This document shows, in pieces, positions 8,060 to 16,390 of a stretch of 64,000 nucleotides of DNA. The position numbers and the translations under genes are program-made. A model generated the notes under the pieces. It searched no databases and was not told where the DNA came from. It saw only the letters and a list, made by a program, of their open reading frames with translations. How positions within the stretch are numbered: position 1 is the first letter of the stretch; every line of letters begins with the position of its first letter. The DNA comes from Apibacter adventoris. Its GTDB lineage: Bacteria > Bacteroidota > Bacteroidia > Flavobacteriales > Weeksellaceae. The stretch covers positions 1 through 64,000 of the forward strand of contig NZ_PSZM01000002.1 in NCBI RefSeq assembly GCF_002964975.1, given 5' to 3'.

Positions 8060-8089
8060 AAAAAAGGTTACAGGATTGTAACCTTTTTT
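8060..8089 (-). terminator. Terminator of the lipoprotein gene 8122-8376
   Basis: The stem AAAAAAGGTTAC/GTAACCTTTTTT has an AGGATT loop and symmetric A and T tracts. It lies just after the minus-strand stop at 8122 and before the start of the next lipoprotein gene, so the two paralogues form separate transcripts. Confidence 0.85.
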
Positions 8090-8121
8090 CGTATTTTTGT
8101 TTAAATCTTTTTATACAAAAA

Positions 8122-8376
8122 TTATTTGCTTTCTTCAGCTTTAGCCGGAGCTTCTTTAGCCGGAGCTTCTTTAACTGAAGCATCTTTAGCAGAATCAGCT
8201 TTAACGCTAGTTGAATCAGCAGCTGGAGCAGGTGCTTGAGTATCAACTGCAGTTGAATCAACAGCAGTAGAATCAGCAGCTGGAGCAGCGTCAGTAGCTT
8301 GTTTTTTATCACAAGCGATAAATGAAGAAGTTGCAATTACAGCAACAGCAGCGAAATTTAAAATTGTTTTTTTCAT
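8122..8376 (-). CDS. Small Ala/Asp/Ser-rich lipoprotein (84 aa)
   Basis: It shares its first 27 residues exactly with the lipoprotein at 7671-7994. The mature part is low complexity: AADSTAVDSTAVD repeats, then PAKEAPAKAEESK. It is probably disordered and exposed from the membrane it is anchored in. It is a paralogue made by duplication of the signal region joined to a different tail, or by divergence of a duplicate. A -7 promoter element lies ~40 bases upstream. The antisense frame over the same region is a shadow. Confidence 0.8.
   Translation of the reverse strand: MKKTILNFAAVAVIATSSFIACDKKQATDAAPAADSTAVDSTAVDTQAPAPAADSTSVKADSAKDASVKEAPAKEAPAKAEESK
8295..8376 (-). repeat. 82-bp perfect repeat (partner 7913-7994)
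   Basis: Second copy of the signal-sequence repeat; see the partner entry for extent and identity. Confidence 0.95.
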
Positions 8377-8417
8377 TGTGTTTTTAAATTTAAATATTTT
8401 GTTATAAGTTTATGATG

Positions 8418-8425
8418 CAAATATA
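8418..8425 (-). promoter_or_regulatory. -7 element TATATTTG before the lipoprotein gene 8122-8376
   Basis: On the minus strand the octamer TATATTTG matches TAnnTTTG. The predicted start near 8411 gives a leader of about 35 bases. No convincing -33 element is seen. Confidence 0.5.
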
Positions 8426-8539
8426 GAATAGATGATAGTACTTGTGAAATATAAACAATTGTAATATGTTTGTAAAACGCTAAATAGTATTTTACAAAAA
8501 AACACATATGATTTTCAATTACTTAGAATTAATTTACAA

Positions 8540-9628
8540 ATGATAACTCAGGAAGAATTGTTGTTTGATAGGCTAAAAAAGGAGGTGGCTCAAACTTTTT
8601 TACAAGATTTTCCTTCTTCTAATCCTGATATTTCTCAGTGGAAAGGATTAGATATTATATACTTTCAGGAACATTTGAGACAAAAAGTTAAAGGAAATGT
8701 AAGTGAAAAGTGGTTTTACACCTATTTTAAATCTCCATTTGAAAAATTACCACGTATAGATATGCTTAATTTATTAGCTCAGTATTGTGGATATAGAAGA
8801 GGATGGACCGAATTTACAGAAACCATACATTTAGAGTCTCTTTCAAATACGCAAAACAATCATATAACAAAATCAGAAAAACCTAACGAAGCTCTTTTAA
8901 ATAACAATACAACTGAGTCTGAATCAGGAAAAAATGAACAAGCCGATAAAGAAGAAGTTAATTATAAAAAACCAATAAAAACAAAGGCATATATATATGT
9001 AGGAATTATTTTGATTGTTCTTATCTTTATAGTATATGGTTTTATTAAATTCTATGAAAATAAAAATACATATGATTTTTGTTTTTATGATGCAGATCGT
9101 GGTACCTTAATTAAATCCAAATTAGAAATTATTGTTCAGAGACAAGGCTTTTCTCCCGAATACTATGCCGTAAGTAATGGTTGTTTTTCTTATAAATCTA
9201 CCACAGACACATTAAAGATGATTGTAAGCTCTCCAATTTATAAAAAAGAAACTTTTGTGGTGGGGTTGAAAGAAATTAGAGATAACGGAGAAGATAATCA
9301 TAGAAATTTTAAACTTAGGCCAGATGATTATGCAATTATGTTATATTATTATTCAACACTTTTAAACAGCGCAGATGAAAAACAAAAATCAGAATTAATT
9401 AAACAAAGAAAAGAAGAACTTAATAAATTAATTGCAGATAATGCTTTAATTTATCAAGTGTATGACAGTGAGTTGTTTGGAGTGGAGGTTTTAGATAAGA
9501 AAAAGTATATTGATTTTATGACTACTCCCACAACCTCATTAAAAAACTATGTTTTAATCGCTAGCCAGACGGATAAGAATAATAAAATTAATTTGATTAA
9601 ATTTAAAATACAGAAGGATGAAAATTAA
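8540..9628 (+). CDS. Single-pass membrane protein of unknown function (362 aa)
   Basis: The N-terminal ~120 residues (ISQWKGLDIIYFQEHLRQ, KVKGNVSEKWFYTYFK, MLNLLAQYCGYRRGWTEF) form an all-helical cytoplasmic domain, possibly a small DNA- or protein-binding fold. A polar linker and one transmembrane segment follow (residues ~154-172, YIYVGIILIVLIFIVYGFI). The C-terminal ~185 residues should be periplasmic, with beta-strand-like sequence and a Lys-rich helical segment. Topology resembles membrane-bound sensors or anti-sigma-type proteins, but there is no diagnostic motif. It overlaps the following lipoprotein by 11 bases, so the two are co-expressed and may work together. Confidence 0.75.
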   Translation: MITQEELLFDRLKKEVAQTFLQDFPSSNPDISQWKGLDIIYFQEHLRQKVKGNVSEKWFYTYFKSPFEKLPRIDMLNLLAQYCGYRRGWTEFTETIHLESLSNTQNNHITKSEKPNEALLNNNTTESESGKNEQADKEEVNYKKPIKTKAYIYVGIILIVLIFIVYGFIKFYENKNTYDFCFYDADRGTLIKSKLEIIVQRQGFSPEYYAVSNGCFSYKSTTDTLKMIVSSPIYKKETFVVGLKEIRDNGEDNHRNFKLRPDDYAIMLYYYSTLLNSADEKQKSELIKQRKEELNKLIADNALIYQVYDSELFGVEVLDKKKYIDFMTTPTTSLKNYVLIASQTDKNNKINLIKFKIQKDEN

Positions 9629-10184
9629 ATATATATTTCAATTTATTTTACTGAACCTATTGTTGTTTTTTGTTGCTTGTAATAAAGATAAATATTATGA
9701 AGGGGAGAAAGATCCGAAAAAAATAAAAGGATATAAAAACGAAAACTATTATGCTTCGGGTGAAATGGACTCTTTACAGGCAATTTCTCATATTACTGCT
9801 CAAAAATTACAAGAAGTTTATGATTTGGCTATTTTGGCAGCAGAAAATAAATCTAATAAAGATATAGATACACTTTTACTATCTCAATTACAAGGATATT
9901 TCCCACAGGAAGATACAATTTTTGTATCTAGAATAGTGAATGGATTGGACTCTCTTAAAGTTAAATTTGTAAAAATAGAGCTGGATAAGAAAAGTCTTGA
10001 AAATTTCAATGCTTTACACGATTCCATAGGGACAGTAAAATATAAAATTCAATTTTATGATAAGAACAAAAAATTTTTTACTTCACAAGATAAAAAGGCT
10101 AATTATATACTAAAAAAGAATCCGGAAAAGTTTAAATCAGAATTCAAATTTTATTTTTCATCCATTGGGAATGCAGAAAAATAA
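9618..10184 (+). CDS. Lipoprotein paired with the upstream membrane protein (188 aa)
   Basis: Its ATG lies 11 bases inside the upstream gene. The signal MKIKYIFQFILLNLLLFFVAC ends in a lipobox. The mature part has helical segments (SLQAISHITAQKLQEVYDLAILAAE) and a Lys-rich end. There is no recognised domain. The overlap suggests a periplasmic partner for the C-terminal domain of the 8540-9628 protein. The last 34 bases overlap, tail to tail, the gene on the other strand, so no terminator separates them. Confidence 0.7.
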   Translation: MKIKYIFQFILLNLLLFFVACNKDKYYEGEKDPKKIKGYKNENYYASGEMDSLQAISHITAQKLQEVYDLAILAAENKSNKDIDTLLLSQLQGYFPQEDTIFVSRIVNGLDSLKVKFVKIELDKKSLENFNALHDSIGTVKYKIQFYDKNKKFFTSQDKKANYILKKNPEKFKSEFKFYFSSIGNAEK

Positions 10185-10729
10185 TTAGGAGTAATAATGT
10201 AATCTAAAGTTAAATCCCAATCGGAGATATCTGTAATTTTATTTATTGGATTAAAAAAAGATAGCCCAATTTTTTTAGATAAGGGAAAATTACTTAAAAA
10301 TTTATCATAGTAACCTTTTCCATATCCTACTCGGTTTCCTTTTTTATCATAAGCCAATAAAGGAATAAAAATGCAATCAATACATGGCTGAATTACAGGT
10401 TCTTTACCCCTGGGTTCCGGAATTCCCCATTTATTGATTTCCATATTTGTGTCAGGAGTTAGTATATAATGCGATAGTGAATGATCTTTTATTTTAGGAC
10501 AAAAAAGTTGTTTTTTATTTTTATGCAAATAATTAATTAAAAATGAAGTTTGGACTTCTTTTTTATTTCTCATAGAAAGAAAAATATGAAAAGAATTAAA
10601 ATGAGAAAATCCTGATAAGATAAATTGATCCAATATCTTTAAAGAGTAATTTTCTATTTCTTTTTCAGAAAGTAAATTTCGTTCTGTTAAAAAATGAGAA
10701 CGAGCTTCCTTTTTATTCATGAAAAGCAT
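10151..10729 (-). CDS. 5-formyltetrahydrofolate cyclo-ligase
   Basis: The enzyme converts 5-formyl-THF to 5,10-methenyl-THF with ATP in the cytoplasm. The 192-residue protein has the N-terminal basic KKEARSHFLTERNLLS segment and the nucleotide/substrate signature GNRVGYGKGYYDKFL typical of the family. The true start may be the second Met (MNKKEARS, 10720). It is the last gene of a minus-strand run with ferredoxin (4 bases upstream) and the U32 protein. Its end overlaps the convergent lipoprotein gene. Confidence 0.92.
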   Translation of the reverse strand: MLFMNKKEARSHFLTERNLLSEKEIENYSLKILDQFILSGFSHFNSFHIFLSMRNKKEVQTSFLINYLHKNKKQLFCPKIKDHSLSHYILTPDTNMEINKWGIPEPRGKEPVIQPCIDCIFIPLLAYDKKGNRVGYGKGYYDKFLSNFPLSKKIGLSFFNPINKITDISDWDLTLDYIITPNYFSAFPMDEK

Positions 10730-10733
10730 AGAC

Positions 10734-10964
10734 TTATATTTTTTTTACAGAAATAATCTTTACAGGACAAGCTTTTGCAGCTTTGTCGGCAGAATCAAAA
10801 ATAGAATCGTCAGGATTTTTAATAGTATAAAAACCTTTTTTTTCCTGAGATCTTAATAAAACAGATTTCCCATCTTTTTTAGACATTCGAAAGTTTTCAG
10901 GATCGAATTCAGCACAATAATTACAACCAATACATTTGTCTCTTTGTAAAGTTATAATAACCAT
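10734..10964 (-). CDS. Ferredoxin, single [4Fe-4S] cluster type (76 aa)
   Basis: The motif CIGCNYC near residue 12 plus a distant CPV (about residue 65) supply four Cys ligands for one 4Fe-4S cluster. The second CxxCxxCxxxCP motif of bacterial 2[4Fe-4S] ferredoxins is lacking. The ATG overlaps the last base of the U32 gene, so the two are translationally coupled. That suggests it donates electrons to, or serves the same pathway as, the U32 protein. Confidence 0.9.
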   Translation of the reverse strand: MVIITLQRDKCIGCNYCAEFDPENFRMSKKDGKSVLLRSQEKKGFYTIKNPDDSIFDSADKAAKACPVKIISVKKI

Positions 10965-12214
10965 TAAGATAAAGAGTTTTTTACTATTTTATATAATTTA
11001 TCCGATGGACGAACTTTAAAACTGACAGGCATTGTAAGAATATCACCTTTTTTTGCTTCCTGGGCCGGCAAGTCATCAACCATCATTGAAGCTACTTCGG
11101 ATTCCTGAGAACCGGTTGTGGGGCCTTGAATTAAAATTCTGTCTCCGATATTTAAATTGTAGGCTTCAATTTCAAATTCCCCTATCCTAGTTTTAGGATA
11201 ATAATGCCTTCCTTTACCAATATATACTTTTTTTTGTGTAGCATTTGAACCCGGATTATCAGACCACTCACCTAATTTTTGACCTAAATAATATCCACTC
11301 CAGAATCCACGGTTGTAAACAGTTTCCAATTTGGACATCCAATTATAAACTTTCTCTTTAGAAAAGCTACAATCTTCAATAGAGTCAATAGCCTCACGGT
11401 AACAACGCGTAACTGTAGCAACATATTCAGGAGCTCTTCCTCTTCCTTCAATTTTTAATACTTTTATTCCGGAATCTATTACTTGATCCAAAAAATCTAT
11501 TGTACAAAGATCTTTAGGAGACATCATATATTCATTATCTAATTCAATTTCAAATCCTGATTCCTGATCTATAACAGTATATTTTTTACGACAATTTTGT
11601 TTACAAGCACCTCGATTTGCCGAGGAGTTATGAGAGTGAAGACTTAGGTAGCATTTTCCTGAAATAGCCATACATAGAGCTCCATGTCCAAAAATTTCTA
11701 TTTCTACAAGTTTCCCATTAGGCCCTTTTATTTGTTCTTTTTCAATTTGGGAAGTTATTTTTTTTACTTGGTTAAGACTTAGTTCTCTGCTAAGCACCAT
11801 AGTATCAGCAAAGAGAGAATAAAACTTAACGGTTTCAATATTAGTTATATTGATTTGGGTGGAAATATGTACCTCCATTTGAATTTGGCGCGCATAAGAA
11901 ATCACAGCCTGATCCATAGCTATAACTGCTGTAATGTTAGCAGCTTTAGCACGATCTAACACGGTTTTTATGATAGAAAGATCATGATCATAAATAATAG
12001 TATTAAGTGTAAGATAAGTTCTTACATTTTTTTCTGTGCATCTTCTGGAAATTTCATCTAAATCGTGTAATGTAAAATTTATAGAAGAACGGGCGCGCAT
12101 ATTTAGCTGTTCTACTCCAAAATATACAGAATCAGCTCCATTATCTAAAGCAGCTTGAAGTGATTCAAAATTTCCTGCCGGTGCCATTAATTCTATTTTC
12201 CCGCTTCGTTTCAT
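10964..12214 (-). CDS. U32 family protein (RNA hydroxylation / TrhP-RlhA type, 416 aa)
   Basis: The N-terminus IELMAPAGNFESLQAALDNGADSVYFG and the signature EIFGHGALCMAISGKCYLS, with following Cys residues (GACKQNCRKKY), identify the U32 family. Characterised members hydroxylate tRNA U34 (TrhP) or 23S rRNA C2501 (RlhA); 'peptidase' is an old label. A C-terminal beta-barrel (residues ~330-410) is present. I cannot decide between the RNA targets. It is coupled to a 4Fe-4S ferredoxin, which fits the Cys cluster seen here. A -7 element (12235-12242) lies ~20 bases upstream of the ATG. Confidence 0.88.
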   Translation of the reverse strand: MKRSGKIELMAPAGNFESLQAALDNGADSVYFGVEQLNMRARSSINFTLHDLDEISRRCTEKNVRTYLTLNTIIYDHDLSIIKTVLDRAKAANITAVIAMDQAVISYARQIQMEVHISTQINITNIETVKFYSLFADTMVLSRELSLNQVKKITSQIEKEQIKGPNGKLVEIEIFGHGALCMAISGKCYLSLHSHNSSANRGACKQNCRKKYTVIDQESGFEIELDNEYMMSPKDLCTIDFLDQVIDSGIKVLKIEGRGRAPEYVATVTRCYREAIDSIEDCSFSKEKVYNWMSKLETVYNRGFWSGYYLGQKLGEWSDNPGSNATQKKVYIGKGRHYYPKTRIGEFEIEAYNLNIGDRILIQGPTTGSQESEVASMMVDDLPAQEAKKGDILTMPVSFKVRPSDKLYKIVKNSLS

Positions 12215-12234
12215 TCAAAATATTTCTTGTTTTG

Positions 12235-12242
12235 CAAAAATA
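12235..12242 (-). promoter_or_regulatory. -7 element TATTTTTG before the U32 gene
   Basis: The minus-strand octamer TATTTTTG ends 21 bases before the ATG at 12214. The predicted leader is about 15 bases. Confidence 0.45.
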
Positions 12243-12356
12243 CTAATTATTACTTACATAAATGATAAATGTCAGACAAGTAAATGGCTAAAAATAAGAA
12301 ATTAGCTTACTCTTTAAGAAAATTATTTTTATCAATACTTTGGCAAATATTTATAT

Positions 12357-12659
12357 ATGAGGAACAGATATTTTAATCAAAAACTATATATATTTGTCAA
12401 GAATTATAATAATGCTGTGGGAAAGAAAATAGCCATATTGCCATTAGTAGTTTTGATTAGGTTTTATCAGAAGGCTATTTCTCCCTGGATGGGAAATAAT
12501 TGCAGGTATACACCCACCTGTTCTAACTATATGCTGGAAGCACTTAAAGTTCATGGGCTTTTTTATGGTTTTTGGTTAGGAATTAAAAGAATATTACGAT
12601 GCCATCCCTGGGGAGGGTCCGGATACGATCCGGTTCCGCAGAAAAAAAATAATATATAA
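12357..12659 (+). CDS. yidD: Membrane protein insertion efficiency factor YidD
   Basis: YidD is a small amphipathic protein that helps YidC insert inner-membrane proteins. The diagnostic core is clear: [28 protein letters not shown], and [14 protein letters not shown]. At 100 residues it is longer than usual (about 70-85). The first ~25 residues ([16 protein letters not shown]) may be an extension, or an internal start may be used. It is 3 bases before lgt, an unusual neighbour: yidD is classically next to rnpA, which is 12 kb away here. Confidence 0.93.
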   Translation: MRNRYFNQKLYIFVKNYNNAVGKKIAILPLVVLIRFYQKAISPWMGNNCRYTPTCSNYMLEALKVHGLFYGFWLGIKRILRCHPWGGSGYDPVPQKKNNI

Positions 12660-12662
12660 GAT

Positions 12663-13523
12663 ATGAGCCATTTATTGTATATAATATGGGACCCTAGTTT
12701 AGGTATACATTTAGGAAATTTTACACTTAGGTATTATAGTCTGATGTATGTGATAGCTTTTGGTTTAGGGTTTTATTTAATGGATATTATTTTTAAAAAA
12801 GATCATATAAATCGGAAATTATTAGACCCGTTATTTATTTATATGTTTTTAGCGGTTATTTTGGGTGCCAGATTAGGACATGTTCTATTTTATCAAAAAG
12901 AATTATTTGTAGAAGATCCTTTAGCAGTTTTTTTACCTATCAGAACAAAACCTGATTTTGAGTTTACAGGTTTTCAGGGCTTGGCAAGTCACGGAGCAGC
13001 TATAGGTATTTTAATATCTTTATACCTCTTTAGTCGTAAATATTTGAAAAGAAATATTTTATGGATTTTAGACAGAATTGTAATTCCTGTAGCTATAGGC
13101 GGAATGTTTATACGTTTTGGAAATTTTATAAATTCTGAAATAGTAGGGAAAGTATGTAGTGAAAATTTACCTTGGGGAGTACTTTTTATTCAACAAGATA
13201 CCCATGAATATGGAGTTGTTTCACCGAGGCACCCTGCTCAATTATACGAAGCCTTGGGCTATTTTCTTTTATTTATTTCTCTTCTTTATATATATTTTAA
13301 AACGGACAAGAAAAAATATTTAGGTTGGATATTCGGGTATTTTCTAATCATTTTGTTTGGAATCCGTTTCATAGTAGAATTTTTTAAGGAACCTCAGGGA
13401 AAAGAATATATTAACTGGTTTGGCTTAAACACGGGTCAATGGTTAAGTATTCCTTTTATTATCGCAGGAATATTCATTCTTATTACTGCAAAAAACAGAT
13501 TGTATATTGATAAAAATAAATAA
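12663..13523 (+). CDS. lgt: Prolipoprotein diacylglyceryl transferase
   Basis: Lgt transfers diacylglycerol from phosphatidylglycerol to the lipobox Cys of prolipoproteins at the inner membrane. It is 286 residues with about seven hydrophobic segments and the key motifs GLASHGAAIG (catalytic His region), RFGNFINSE and SPRHPAQLYEA. All the lipoproteins listed in this window depend on it. It sits between yidD and a lipoprotein gene with only 3 bases on each side, so the three form an operon. Confidence 0.96.
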   Translation: MSHLLYIIWDPSLGIHLGNFTLRYYSLMYVIAFGLGFYLMDIIFKKDHINRKLLDPLFIYMFLAVILGARLGHVLFYQKELFVEDPLAVFLPIRTKPDFEFTGFQGLASHGAAIGILISLYLFSRKYLKRNILWILDRIVIPVAIGGMFIRFGNFINSEIVGKVCSENLPWGVLFIQQDTHEYGVVSPRHPAQLYEALGYFLLFISLLYIYFKTDKKKYLGWIFGYFLIILFGIRFIVEFFKEPQGKEYINWFGLNTGQWLSIPFIIAGIFILITAKNRLYIDKNK

Positions 13524-13526
13524 AAG

Positions 13527-14570
13527 ATGAAAAAGATATGTTCTTATAAGATATTTTTCTTGCTTTTGACCCTTTCTTTTATAATTATAGGGTGTAAAGA
13601 TAGTTCCGATATAAGTGTTAGTACAAACTTTGATCATTTAGATGAGAAAGGTTTGCATTGGGGAGACAAATTACCTTTGGAATTTAACTCTGCTGATGCA
13701 ACAATCGATTCTTATACTATAAAATTAAATGATAAAGTATATACCAATCAAAAAAATATTATTTTAGATTCTACCAATACAAAATTAGGCTCAAATTATT
13801 TGGTTTTAACCTTACAATATAATGGACAGCATAAAAAAGAAATTGATGCTACTTTTAATGTGTTTGCAAAAAATAAAGAAAAAAAACTGAATTATAAAAT
13901 AATTCAGGAATATCCTCATAATCCGGAATTATTTACTCAAGGTTTTGTATATAAAAATGGTATAATTACAGAAAGTTCTGGGCAATATGGCAAATCTAAA
14001 TTAGTTAGATATCCATTAGGAGCTACTACTTATACACAATGTGTGAATTTAGATCCAAAATATTTCGCTGAAGGTTTTTCTATTCTTAATGGTAAGATTT
14101 ACATGTTAACTTATAAAGAAAGAACAGCGTTGGTTTATAATGAGTCTGATTTTAAATTTGAAAAAGTAATTCCTTTTCCAGGAGTAATTATAGAAGGTTG
14201 GGGAGCTACTACCATCGGAAATGAAATTGTAGTTTCAGACAGTTCTTCGGAATTGAAATTTTTTGATTCTAATTTTAATTTGAAAAGAAAAATAACTGTC
14301 GTAGGATATGACAGAATTTATTCTTATGTGAATGAATTAGAGTATGCAAATGGGTATATCTATGCCAATGTTTTTAATGAAGATATTATTTTAGTAATAA
14401 ATCCTAAAACTGGAGAAGTTATAGCTAAAGCATCTTTTCCTGACTTGGTGAAACATAATCAAACTGATGAGGAAGCCGTTCTTAACGGAATTGCTCAAAT
14501 AGAGGGAAATACTTTTTTAATTACTGGGAAATTATGGCCTAAAATGTATAAAATAGAATTTAGCTTATAA
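13527..14570 (+). CDS. Glutaminyl-peptide cyclotransferase family lipoprotein
   Basis: The signal ends in a lipobox (LSFIIIGC). After an N-terminal beta domain (residues ~30-115) comes a five-bladed beta-propeller of the plant-type glutamine cyclotransferase family: EYPHNPELFTQGFVY, ESSGQYGKSKL, EGFSILNGKIYMLTYK, EGWGATT, VNELEYANGYIYANV, LNGIAQ...FLITGKLWPKMY. The family forms N-terminal pyroglutamate on exported proteins. It should be anchored in a membrane and face the periplasm. It starts 3 bases after lgt, so it is in the same operon. Confidence 0.9.
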   Translation: MKKICSYKIFFLLLTLSFIIIGCKDSSDISVSTNFDHLDEKGLHWGDKLPLEFNSADATIDSYTIKLNDKVYTNQKNIILDSTNTKLGSNYLVLTLQYNGQHKKEIDATFNVFAKNKEKKLNYKIIQEYPHNPELFTQGFVYKNGIITESSGQYGKSKLVRYPLGATTYTQCVNLDPKYFAEGFSILNGKIYMLTYKERTALVYNESDFKFEKVIPFPGVIIEGWGATTIGNEIVVSDSSSELKFFDSNFNLKRKITVVGYDRIYSYVNELEYANGYIYANVFNEDIILVINPKTGEVIAKASFPDLVKHNQTDEEAVLNGIAQIEGNTFLITGKLWPKMYKIEFSL

Positions 14571-14603
14571 TGTAAAAATTCAAATTATAAAAATAAAGGT
14601 TAT

Positions 14604-15314
14604 TTATAAAGATCTATCACTAGAAAATAATAGATCTCCTGTATCGCCATCAATTTCATATTTATGATAAAGCCAATCACTAGCAGAATTAGAAAATAGG
14701 GCTTTGCCTAAAGTTTTTCGGTTTTGGGTTTCAATATTTTCTTTTCCTTTTAAAATTTTAATGGTCCAAATCTTTTTTTCCTCTTTTGTTTCAAAAGTTA
14801 CTTCTATTCTTTGATTTCCAGTATTTAGATATCTTCCTTCTCCGGAATCTAAATTTATATATCCCTTTTCCTGAATAAATTTTAAAATATCTAAAGGTTT
14901 AACAGAACCAAATTTTTCTTCTTCATTGACTTCTTTATATAATTCACCATTTTTTTTGTAGTAAAGAGAAGTGCCTATCCATGTTTTTTGTCCTAATACG
15001 GTATGTACAGCTCTTATATTTCCGTTTGTATAATATAACTTATACAAGCTGAAAAAGGAAGGAGCTGGTAAATCTTCCCATACATAACCTCCGAAGACAT
15101 AATCGAATCCCATTTGGGTAATGGTCTCTCCATTTTCTTTTTTATAAGGTTGTTTTCCATAATTAGTATTAGCAAACTCTTCAAAATTAAATTTTTCTAC
15201 AGGGAAATTATTTTTAAGAGCAATTTCTTCATTTTTAGTTGAAATAGTTTTACAACAAATTAATGTGGAACTTAATAAAATTAAAAAAATATAATATTTT
15301 ACTTGTGTATTCAT
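14604..15314 (-). CDS. Lipoprotein of unknown function (236 aa)
   Basis: The signal MNTQVKYYIFLILLSSTLICC ends in a lipobox. The mature part contains MORN-like strands (LYKLYYTNGNIRAVHT, GTSLYYKKNGELYKEVNEEE) followed by an SVKPLDILKFIQEKGYI segment and a basic C-terminus. This layout is common in orphan Bacteroidetes lipoproteins. It lies 8 bases after lipA on the same strand and may be co-transcribed with it. No function is assigned; sequence style is similar to the immunity lipoproteins of the Rhs regions, but no tip is near. Confidence 0.7.
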   Translation of the reverse strand: MNTQVKYYIFLILLSSTLICCKTISTKNEEIALKNNFPVEKFNFEEFANTNYGKQPYKKENGETITQMGFDYVFGGYVWEDLPAPSFFSLYKLYYTNGNIRAVHTVLGQKTWIGTSLYYKKNGELYKEVNEEEKFGSVKPLDILKFIQEKGYINLDSGEGRYLNTGNQRIEVTFETKEEKKIWTIKILKGKENIETQNRKTLGKALFSNSASDWLYHKYEIDGDTGDLLFSSDRSL

Positions 15315-15322
15315 AATAATTA

Positions 15323-16186
15323 TTAATTTACATGTCGTTCAGCATGATAAGAAGATCGTACAAGCGGGCTACTTTCAATATGTAAAAATCCTCCTAAATG
15401 TGAAGCAAAATTTTCATATTCCTTAAACTGCTCAGGAGAAATATATTCTTTTACAGGCAAATGCTTTTTGCTGGGTTGCAAATATTGGCCTATAGTTATA
15501 ACATCTACTTTTGCCTCGTGAATATCTTTTATAGTCTCAAAAACTTCGTCTGTAGTTTCCCCTAATCCTAACATAATTCCTGTTTTAGTTCTTCGTTGCC
15601 CTTGTTCTTTCATGTATCTTAAAACTTCTAAGCTTCTGTCGTACTTGGCCTGGATTCTAACTTCTCTTGTTAACCTTCTCACCGTTTCTAAATTATGGGA
15701 TATAACTTCAGGAGCAGCATCTATAAGTCTATCAATATGTTTGTGTATCCCTTGGAAATCAGGAATTAATGTTTCCATAGTAGTTCCCGGACTTATTCTT
15801 CTGATTGCACCAATTGTTTCTGCCCAAAGAATAGATCCCATATCTTTTAAATCATCTCGATCTACTGAAGTAAGTACAGCATGTTTTACTTTCATTAATT
15901 TAATGGATTTAGCTACCTTTTCAGGTTCTTCCCAATCAATTTCTGATGGGCGACCGGTTTTCACCCCACAAAACCCGCAACTTCTTGTGCATATATTTCC
16001 TAAAATCATAAAGGTCGCAGTACCCTCTCCCCAGCATTCACCCATATTTGGACAACTTCCACTTTGGCAGATGGTATTGAGCTTATACTTATCAACCAAT
16101 CCCCTTAACTCTTTATAATTTTTTCCACTAGGTAATTTTACTCTTATCCACTTAGGTTTTGTTCCTATTGATGCTTCCATTTTCAT
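15323..16186 (-). CDS. lipA: Lipoyl synthase
   Basis: This radical-SAM enzyme inserts sulfur at C6 and C8 of octanoyl groups on lipoate-dependent proteins. It has both clusters: the auxiliary ligands CQSGSCPNMGEC and the radical-SAM CTRSCGFC. It also has the GLGET motif and the C-terminal RSSYHAE with the family's serine ligand. The length of 287 residues is typical. The start is taken at the first Met (MKMEAS); the third residue is also Met. A minus-strand TAACTTTG (16201-16208) gives a leader of only about 8 bases. Confidence 0.97.
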   Translation of the reverse strand: MKMEASIGTKPKWIRVKLPSGKNYKELRGLVDKYKLNTICQSGSCPNMGECWGEGTATFMILGNICTRSCGFCGVKTGRPSEIDWEEPEKVAKSIKLMKVKHAVLTSVDRDDLKDMGSILWAETIGAIRRISPGTTMETLIPDFQGIHKHIDRLIDAAPEVISHNLETVRRLTREVRIQAKYDRSLEVLRYMKEQGQRRTKTGIMLGLGETTDEVFETIKDIHEAKVDVITIGQYLQPSKKHLPVKEYISPEQFKEYENFASHLGGFLHIESSPLVRSSYHAERHVN

Positions 16187-16200
16187 ATTACTATAACTTA

Positions 16201-16208
16201 CAAAGTTA
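16201..16208 (-). promoter_or_regulatory. -7 element TAACTTTG before lipA
   Basis: It matches TAnnTTTG on the minus strand, 15 bases before the lipA ATG, which implies a very short leader. Confidence 0.45.
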
Positions 16209-16390
16209 CTAACTTTTTATTAGTATTACCTATAGAGTGATTCTATAGATAAAAGTAATTTTATAATAAAAAAAAACATGCGAAAATAACCGTTTTTGCC
16301 ATAATTTTTGATATAAAATTTAACGAATTATTTGTAGCTCAATTCAATCAAAATAATGAAATTTGTAAAAAGATAATTTTTAGATCAATA

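Noticed and set aside
8040-8336. Leu/Lys-rich 98-codon frame
   Set aside because: It is a shadow of the Ala/Asp-rich lipoprotein gene at 8122-8376 and crosses its terminator.
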